A stretch of 9,727 nucleotides of DNA from an uncultured Tissierellia bacterium (GTDB taxonomy: Bacteria > Bacillota > Clostridia > Tissierellales > Peptoniphilaceae). A program made the translations under genes and the position numbers. Of the stretch, positions 5,416-9,727 are shown piece after piece. Every line of letters begins with the position of its first letter. Positions within the stretch are counted from its first letter, which is position 1. Location of the stretch: positions 1-9,727 of the forward strand of contig CABTZP010000051.1 of assembly GCA_902489375.1 (NCBI GenBank), given 5' to 3'. Under the pieces are notes generated by a model. That model was not told the origin of the DNA. It ran no database searches and was given only the letters and a program-made list of their open reading frames with translations.

Positions 5416-7329
5416 ATGAAAGATTTTTCTGAGTCCTTAAAAAGTCTCCCGGAGGGGCCGGGCGTCTATCTGATGTTTGATGACCAGGGGACGATCATAT
5501 ACGTGGGCAAGGCAATCAACCTGCGAAGAAGGGTGCGCTCCTACTTTGTCCCCAGTCCCCAGGCCAAGACCCCCAAGGTTTTGGCCATGGTGGAGCATAT
5601 CGACCATTTCGAGTATATTCTCGCCAACTCGGAGGTCGAGGCCCTGGTCCTCGAGTCTAATTTCATTAAAGAGCACGCCCCGAAATACAACATCCTTCTT
5701 CGGGATGACAAGCAGTATCCCCTGATCAAGGTGACCCGGGAGAAATTTCCCCGTCTATTAAAGGTCCGTCAGATCGCGGACGATGGAGCCTCTTATTTCG
5801 GCCCCTATCCCAATGCCTATGCCGTCAACGACATCATCCGCCTCCTTCAGCGGGTCTACGGGATCCGCACCTGCAATTTGGATTTCGACCAGGGAAAACC
5901 CCTATCCCGCCCCTGTCTCAATTTTTTTATCGGCCAATGTCCGGGCCCTTGCGTCGGCAAGGCAGACGAGGGGGCCTATCTTGCCCATATATCGGAAATC
6001 AAGGATTTCCTTAAAGGAAAGGACAAGCCCATCCGGGCCATGCTAGAGGAAAAAATGAAGGAAGCCTCAGATTCCCTTCACTTTGAGCGGGCTGCCCATT
6101 TCCGGGACGATCTCTACCATCTCGATGAACTTAAGGAAAGGCAGAAGGTCACTTTTACCCATGGGGCCGACGCCGATTTTATCGCCCTTGCCCGAGGAGA
6201 TGCCGCCATTATGGTGGAAGTCTTTTTTGTTCGGGATGGGAAGGTCGTCGACCGGGTTCATTTTTCAATGGATGCCCCCTATCAGGAGGATTCGGCGGAG
6301 ATCATCTCTTCTTTTCTCAAACAGTTTTATGCCGAGGCGGCTTATATTCCAGGTGAAATTCTTGTGGAGTCTTCGCCCCCGGACCGCGCCGCCCTGGAAG
6401 CCTTTCTTTCGGAGCGGATGGGAAGAAAGGTCCGCATCCGCGTCCCCCAAAGGGGGGATAAAAAAGAGCTTCTCGCGACGGTTCGGGACAACGCCGAAGA
6501 GGCCTTTCTTCAAAATGAGAAGCGAAAAGACCGGAGGGAGAGAAACCGGGAAAAGGGAATTTTGGCCCTGGAGGAATTTTTGGGCGGCAAGACCCTTTCC
6601 CGCATTGAAGCCTACGACATTTCCAACCTTTCCGGCGTTCAAAACGTGGGCTCCATGGTCGTCTATGACCGGGAGAAAAAAAATCCCAAAGAATACCGAA
6701 AATTTCGAATTCGAACGGTGGAAGGGCCCGATGACTACGCCTCACAGCGGGAGATGCTTTCTCGCCGCTTTGACCATGGCCTCAGGGACCGGGCCTTGGG
6801 AAAGAAGGCTGAAACAGGTTTTGCCCTCTTTCCTTCCTTAATTTTGATGGATGGGGGCAAGGGACAGGTTCACCTGGCAGAGGAAATTTTGCGTGAACGG
6901 GGGCTTTCCATTCCGGTCGCGGGTCTTGTGAAGGACGATAAACATCAGACCCGGGCGATTTTTTACAAGGAAAAGGAATGGCCTCTGGAACGGACCTCGG
7001 CCCTCTACCGGTTTCTTTACGGGATTCAGGAAGAGGTTCACCGTTTTGCCATCTCCTACCACCGAGATTTACGGAAAAAAGAAATGGTTCGCTCAGAGCT
7101 GGATGAAATTCAGGGAATCGGGAAAAAGAGAAGGCTGGGTCTTCTTCGGGCCTTCGGCTCGCTTGAGCGAATCCAAAAAGCCTCGGCGGAAGAGCTGGCT
7201 CAGGCGGAGGCGATGACGCCAAAGGCCGCGCAAAAAGTCTATGATCATTTTCATTCCAAGGCCCCATCGCCGGCCGAAGAGGAAAAGCCGCCTTTTCCTC
7301 CGGAGCAAACAGAGAAAGGGGAGGGATAA
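5416..7329 (+). CDS. uvrC: Excinuclease ABC subunit C (UvrC)
   Basis: UvrC makes both incisions around damage recognised by UvrAB in nucleotide excision repair. The 637-residue protein is slightly longer than E. coli UvrC (610). The GIY-YIG nuclease domain (3' cut) has GVY at 16-18, YVG at 29-31, R39 and the catalytic Glu E80. Cysteines C153, C167, C175 and C179 match the four-Cys cluster region described as a [4Fe-4S] site in UvrC. A UVR motif for UvrB contact lies around 206-240. The RNase H-like domain (5' cut) shows AYDISN (D401), GPDDY (D439-D440), DGGKGQ (D479) and HRFAI (H542). Tandem helix-hairpin-helix motifs begin near IQGIGKKRR. A Pro/Glu-rich tail of about 25 residues follows and probably explains the extra length. 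AAAGGGG overlapping the preceding stop serves as the binding site, with rather long spacing to ATG. Confidence 0.98.
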   Translation: MKDFSESLKSLPEGPGVYLMFDDQGTIIYVGKAINLRRRVRSYFVPSPQAKTPKVLAMVEHIDHFEYILANSEVEALVLESNFIKEHAPKYNILLRDDKQYPLIKVTREKFPRLLKVRQIADDGASYFGPYPNAYAVNDIIRLLQRVYGIRTCNLDFDQGKPLSRPCLNFFIGQCPGPCVGKADEGAYLAHISEIKDFLKGKDKPIRAMLEEKMKEASDSLHFERAAHFRDDLYHLDELKERQKVTFTHGADADFIALARGDAAIMVEVFFVRDGKVVDRVHFSMDAPYQEDSAEIISSFLKQFYAEAAYIPGEILVESSPPDRAALEAFLSERMGRKVRIRVPQRGDKKELLATVRDNAEEAFLQNEKRKDRRERNREKGILALEEFLGGKTLSRIEAYDISNLSGVQNVGSMVVYDREKKNPKEYRKFRIRTVEGPDDYASQREMLSRRFDHGLRDRALGKKAETGFALFPSLILMDGGKGQVHLAEEILRERGLSIPVAGLVKDDKHQTRAIFYKEKEWPLERTSALYRFLYGIQEEVHRFAISYHRDLRKKEMVRSELDEIQGIGKKRRLGLLRAFGSLERIQKASAEELAQAEAMTPKAAQKVYDHFHSKAPSPAEEEKPPFPPEQTEKGEG

Positions 7330-7332
7330 ACC

Positions 7333-8349
7333 ATGCAAAATGAAGGGCAGGGGCAGTCGTTAAAACCGGTCAGGCTCAAAGATCTGGTAGAATATATGGG
7401 TCTGGAGATGGTCTATCAGAGCCGGGACTATGAACAGGTGCTCCTTTCAGAAGGGGAATCCAATCGGCCCGGCCTTCAGCTGGCAGGCTATCTTGAGCAT
7501 TTCCCCTGGACAAGGATCCAGATTATCGGCCGAGTTGAGTATCATTACTATACTCAGCTGGATCCCAAAACCCGGGTGGACCGCTTCCGGGGAATTTTCT
7601 CCTATCCCATCCCCGCGGTTATTTATTCTTACTCCCAGCCCATTACTGAGGATATTTTGGAGCTTGCCGCCGAATACAACAAAACGGTTCTTAGAACCCC
7701 CCTTCCAACGACAAAATTTATCGCTTCCCTCAATCAGGCTCTGGAAATCCTCATGGCCGAGGAAATTCAGATTCACGGGGGGCTTTTGGACATCTTTGGA
7801 ACGGGCGTATTAATTCGGGGAAAATCTTCCGTTGGAAAATCCGAAACCGGCCTAGACCTAGTCATCCGGGGACACCGGCTGGTGGCCGATGATGTGGTCA
7901 ACATCAAAAAAATTGACAATCGGCTGATCGGCTCCTGCCCCCAAAACATTCGCTATTTTATGGAAATTCGGGGACTGGGCATTTTGGACATCCGCCGGCT
8001 CTACGGGATGGGGTCGGTGAAGCCGGAATCCAGCGTCGATATCGTCGTCAATCTCGAAGCTTGGGACGAAAACCGGGAGTACGACCGCCTGGGCTTGGAT
8101 GAGGACCATACCGAAATTCTCGGGGTCCGCCTTCCCCAGGTCCTGATTCCAGTGAAGCCAGGAAGATCCGTCGCCATGATCATCGAAGTGGCGGTTCGAA
8201 ATCACCGCCAGCGGATGATGGGCTATAACGCGGCCGCGGAGCTTAATAAACGGCTGATTGAAGAGGCCGACCGGGCCCAGGCGATGAGGGAAAAACAGGA
8301 GGGAAGAAAGGAAAATGAGGATTCCTTGGGCGGACACTTTACGGACTAA
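7333..8349 (+). CDS. hprK: HPr kinase/phosphorylase (HprK)
   Basis: This bifunctional enzyme phosphorylates Ser46 of HPr, the PTS carrier, with ATP and removes the phosphate by phosphorolysis. HPr(Ser-P) then acts with CcpA in catabolite repression and in inducer exclusion in the cytosol. The protein has 338 residues, slightly more than usual (about 310-320). An N-terminal ligand-like domain (about 10-135) precedes the kinase domain, with the family histidine in IHGG (H148), the P-loop GKSSVGKS (163-170), acidic pair D186-D187 in GHRLVADDVV, and the HprK signature MEIRGLGILDIRRLYG (about 210-225). The C-terminal VKPGRSVAMIIEVAVRN helix region is intact, followed by a charged tail. ATG lies 3 bp after the uvrC stop, with a GGGGAGG site inside the end of uvrC, so translational coupling is likely. 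No separate promoter is seen. Confidence 0.97.
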   Translation: MQNEGQGQSLKPVRLKDLVEYMGLEMVYQSRDYEQVLLSEGESNRPGLQLAGYLEHFPWTRIQIIGRVEYHYYTQLDPKTRVDRFRGIFSYPIPAVIYSYSQPITEDILELAAEYNKTVLRTPLPTTKFIASLNQALEILMAEEIQIHGGLLDIFGTGVLIRGKSSVGKSETGLDLVIRGHRLVADDVVNIKKIDNRLIGSCPQNIRYFMEIRGLGILDIRRLYGMGSVKPESSVDIVVNLEAWDENREYDRLGLDEDHTEILGVRLPQVLIPVKPGRSVAMIIEVAVRNHRQRMMGYNAAAELNKRLIEEADRAQAMREKQEGRKENEDSLGGHFTD

Positions 8350-8484
8350 TCGATCTATGTTAAATTAAGAATAAGATGAACTTTCATAATATTTTTTTCA
8401 TAAACTTTCAGCGAAAAGGCTTAAGATGAGTCTTAGGCCCCCCTAAATCCTATCGCGCGAGCGTAGGAAAAGCAGGATATAAGG

Positions 8485-8514
8485 AAGCCGGTGGGATCAG
8501 CGCGAGGCTTTTTT
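8485..8514 (+). terminator. Probable intrinsic terminator after hprK
   Basis: AAGCC (8485-8489) pairs with GGCTT (8506-8510) around a 16-base loop and runs into six T (8509-8514). The stem is short and the loop large, so strength is uncertain. It may end the mgtE-hprK unit or act as an attenuator for the aminotransferase, depending on where that gene's transcript starts. A distal 6-base partner, TCGCGC (8453-8458) with GCGCGA (8500-8505), could compete with the hairpin. Confidence 0.5.
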
Positions 8515-8530
8515 ATAAAAATTTTGGCAA

Positions 8531-8590
8531 CCGGAGAAAAGCTCCGGAGGAAGGAGCTCAGGGAAAGGAATGCGCCCTGGGCAAAGGAGC
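8531..8590 (+). promoter_or_regulatory. Leader with mutually exclusive hairpins before the aminotransferase
   Basis: CCGGAG/CTCCGG (8531-8536 with 8542-8547) forms one hairpin. GCTCC (8541-8545) can instead pair with GGAGC at 8553-8557 or at 8586-8590. GCTCAGGG (8556-8563) pairs with CCCTGGGC (8575-8582) with one G-T pair. The alternatives share bases, so the leader could switch between forms. No known riboswitch class fits well enough to name. Confidence 0.4.
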
Positions 8591-8654
8591 AGGACCAGAG
8601 ACAGATCCTCAATCTCTCATTATTACTTATTTTATCGTCTGAAAGGAGAATCCT

Positions 8655-9727
8655 ATGTTATCAAAAAGAGTTCAGCAACTGCAGCCATCCCCCATTCGTA
8701 AATATAACGGCCTGGCTGCGCAGAAAGAATCCGAGGGCATTAACGTTTTACATTTAAATATCGGTCAGCCCGATATTGACGCTCCAGACCTGTTCTTTGA
8801 GGCAATGAACAACTATCCCACAAAGAACCTGCCTTATGCTTCTTCTCAGGGCATTGATAAGATGTTAGCGGCTCAGTCCAAGTATTATCAGCGCTGGGGA
8901 CTGGACTACAAACCGGAAGAGGTCTTCATCACCTCCGGCTGCTCCGAAGCGATTCAAATGTGCCTGATCGCCCTTTGCGACCGCGGCGATGGCGTAATGG
9001 TTTTCGAGCCCTATTACACCAACTATTCAATGATGACCGCGACCTTGGAAATTGAAGTCCATGCCGTTACCACCTCCATTGATGATAACTACGCCATTCC
9101 GGACATGGAGACCCTGGAGAAAGCCTGCAAGCCCAACACCAAATGCATCTTAGTCAATAACCCCTGCAACCCCACCGGACACGTCTTCTCGAAAGAGGAA
9201 ATGCAAAGAGTCGTCGACCTCGCAAAAGAGCATAACCTCATTATCCTCGCCGATGAAGTATATAGAGAGTTTAACTTCTCTGACCATGACTTCCTCTCCT
9301 TCGCTGACTTTGAAGAAGTTTCCGATCAGGTGGTCCTCTTAGACTCCGCTTCCAAGAAATACGCCTGCTGCGGCGCCCGGATCGGCTCCATTGCCACCCA
9401 TAATAAAGAGCTTTTGGACGCGATTAACCGTCTCTGTCAGACCCGTCTGTCCGTGGCGACTATTGAACAGTTTGCCATCGCAAAATTAGCGGACCTGCCC
9501 GATTCTTACTTTGAAGAGGTCGCCGGCCTCTATGAATCCAGAAAGACGGCGTTAAAGGCCGCTCTGCAGAAGATTCCGGATGTGAAATTCTCTGATCCGG
9601 AAGGCGCTTTCTACACCTTGGTTAAACTGCCTGTTGATTCCGCTGACAAGTTCGTATGCCGTCTTCTGCTTGAAAAAAATGATAATAATAAAAACGTTCT
9701 TCCCACTCCGGCCGAAGGATTCTACTC
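8655..9727 (+). CDS. Class I/II PLP-dependent aminotransferase, 3' end cut by window
   Basis: The frame is open from ATG at 8655 to the window end, 357 codons and two bases; the family is about 390-400 residues, so only the last part is missing. It transfers an amino group between an amino acid and a 2-oxo acid with pyridoxal phosphate in the cytosol. The N-terminus has the family pattern PSPIRKYN and LNIGQPDI. NNPCNPTG (168-175) and ADEVYREF (D200, Y203) contact the cofactor. SASKKYACCGARIG carries the Schiff-base lysine, K234, and the phosphate-binding Arg; the usual Trp of the GWRIG motif is Ala here. AAAGGAG at 8642-8648 sets the start. Proteins like this are often annotated as aspartate aminotransferase, but substrate cannot be read from sequence, so no symbol is given. 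A 305-bp gap with a terminator separates it from hprK. Confidence 0.93.
   Translation, partial: MLSKRVQQLQPSPIRKYNGLAAQKESEGINVLHLNIGQPDIDAPDLFFEAMNNYPTKNLPYASSQGIDKMLAAQSKYYQRWGLDYKPEEVFITSGCSEAIQMCLIALCDRGDGVMVFEPYYTNYSMMTATLEIEVHAVTTSIDDNYAIPDMETLEKACKPNTKCILVNNPCNPTGHVFSKEEMQRVVDLAKEHNLIILADEVYREFNFSDHDFLSFADFEEVSDQVVLLDSASKKYACCGARIGSIATHNKELLDAINRLCQTRLSVATIEQFAIAKLADLPDSYFEEVAGLYESRKTALKAALQKIPDVKFSDPEGAFYTLVKLPVDSADKFVCRLLLEKNDNNKNVLPTPAEGFY

Larger units (their letters stand above)
8350..8654 (+). other. Intergenic region with terminator and structured leader
   Basis: These 305 bases hold no supported gene. The left part (8350-8410) is AT-rich and has AACTTTCA twice (about 8379 and 8403). 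Next comes a 9-bp stem GGCTTAAGA/TCTTAGGCC with TGAG loop (8418-8439; one G-T pair), a short palindrome TCGCGCGA (8453-8460), the terminator-like hairpin at 8485-8514, and a purine-rich leader with competing hairpins (8531-8590). AAAGGAG at 8642-8648 serves the aminotransferase. No convincing promoter was found for it; ATAATA near 8386 and TATAAA near 8513 lack partner boxes. Confidence 0.6.

Noticed and set aside
6083..6841. 252-codon open frame within uvrC in another frame
   Set aside because: The uvrC frame carries all catalytic motifs through this span; the other frame is compositionally odd and unrecognised.
8418..8439. Intrinsic terminator directly after hprK
   Set aside because: The 9-bp stem is good but is followed by C-rich sequence, not a T-run, in the hprK direction.
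8485..8514. T-box antiterminator before the aminotransferase
   Set aside because: GGTGGGATCAGCGCG superficially resembles the T-box sequence but has an insertion and mismatches in the invariant core, and no stem I or specifier loop is visible.
8513..8600. Small SRP RNA, RNase P RNA or tRNA gene
   Set aside because: No SRP core, no RNase P conserved blocks and no tRNA T-loop with cloverleaf pairing could be found.
8531..8610. Glycine riboswitch
   Set aside because: Two short core-like fragments occur, but P2 is too short and the closing CTCTGGAGA-type strand is absent.
8491..8757. 88-codon open frame before the aminotransferase
   Set aside because: It starts inside the terminator-like hairpin, has no good ribosome site and overlaps the real aminotransferase start.

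Overview
The window looks like a chromosomal segment of a Bacillota (Firmicutes) bacterium of medium G+C. HprK, the kinase/phosphorylase of HPr, is present and lies directly behind uvrC, a neighbourhood common in that phylum. The Shine-Dalgarno sites are strong (AAAGGAG types), one gene appears to start with TTG, and the proteins read as Bacillota-like. Class or genus cannot be settled from the sequence alone. Six protein genes are recognised, all conserved housekeeping functions; the unusual material is in the non-coding DNA.

Layout. Positions 1-358 hold an AT-rich tandem array of nine palindromic units with a 42-bp period. It begins exactly at the window edge, so it may continue to the left. 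Positions 359-826 are a GC-rich, gene-free stretch with a cluster of stem-loops and a G-quadruplex motif on the minus strand; it lies just downstream of ychF. ychF (827-1924, minus) encodes the YchF/OLA1-type ATPase. A 258-bp divergent intergenic region follows, with candidate back-to-back promoters, a long inverted repeat in the ychF leader and a terminator-like hairpin in the mgtE leader. A plus-strand run then reads mgtE (magnesium transporter), an M24B aminopeptidase P, uvrC (excision nuclease subunit) and hprK. Gaps of 67, 16 and 3 bp suggest one transcription unit. A 305-bp intergenic region with a probable intrinsic terminator and a purine-rich, hairpin-forming leader precedes a class I/II PLP-dependent aminotransferase that runs off the right edge.

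How the genes work together. They do not form one pathway. uvrC and hprK are the tightest pair (3 bp apart) and probably translationally linked: DNA repair next to control of carbon catabolite repression. The peptidase and aminotransferase belong to peptide and amino-acid metabolism, MgtE to Mg2+ homeostasis, YchF to translation and stress physiology.

The best candidate for something undescribed is the phased palindrome array at the left edge, together with the adjoining structured GC-rich segment. No protein-coding accessory system (defence, phage, transposon) is visible.
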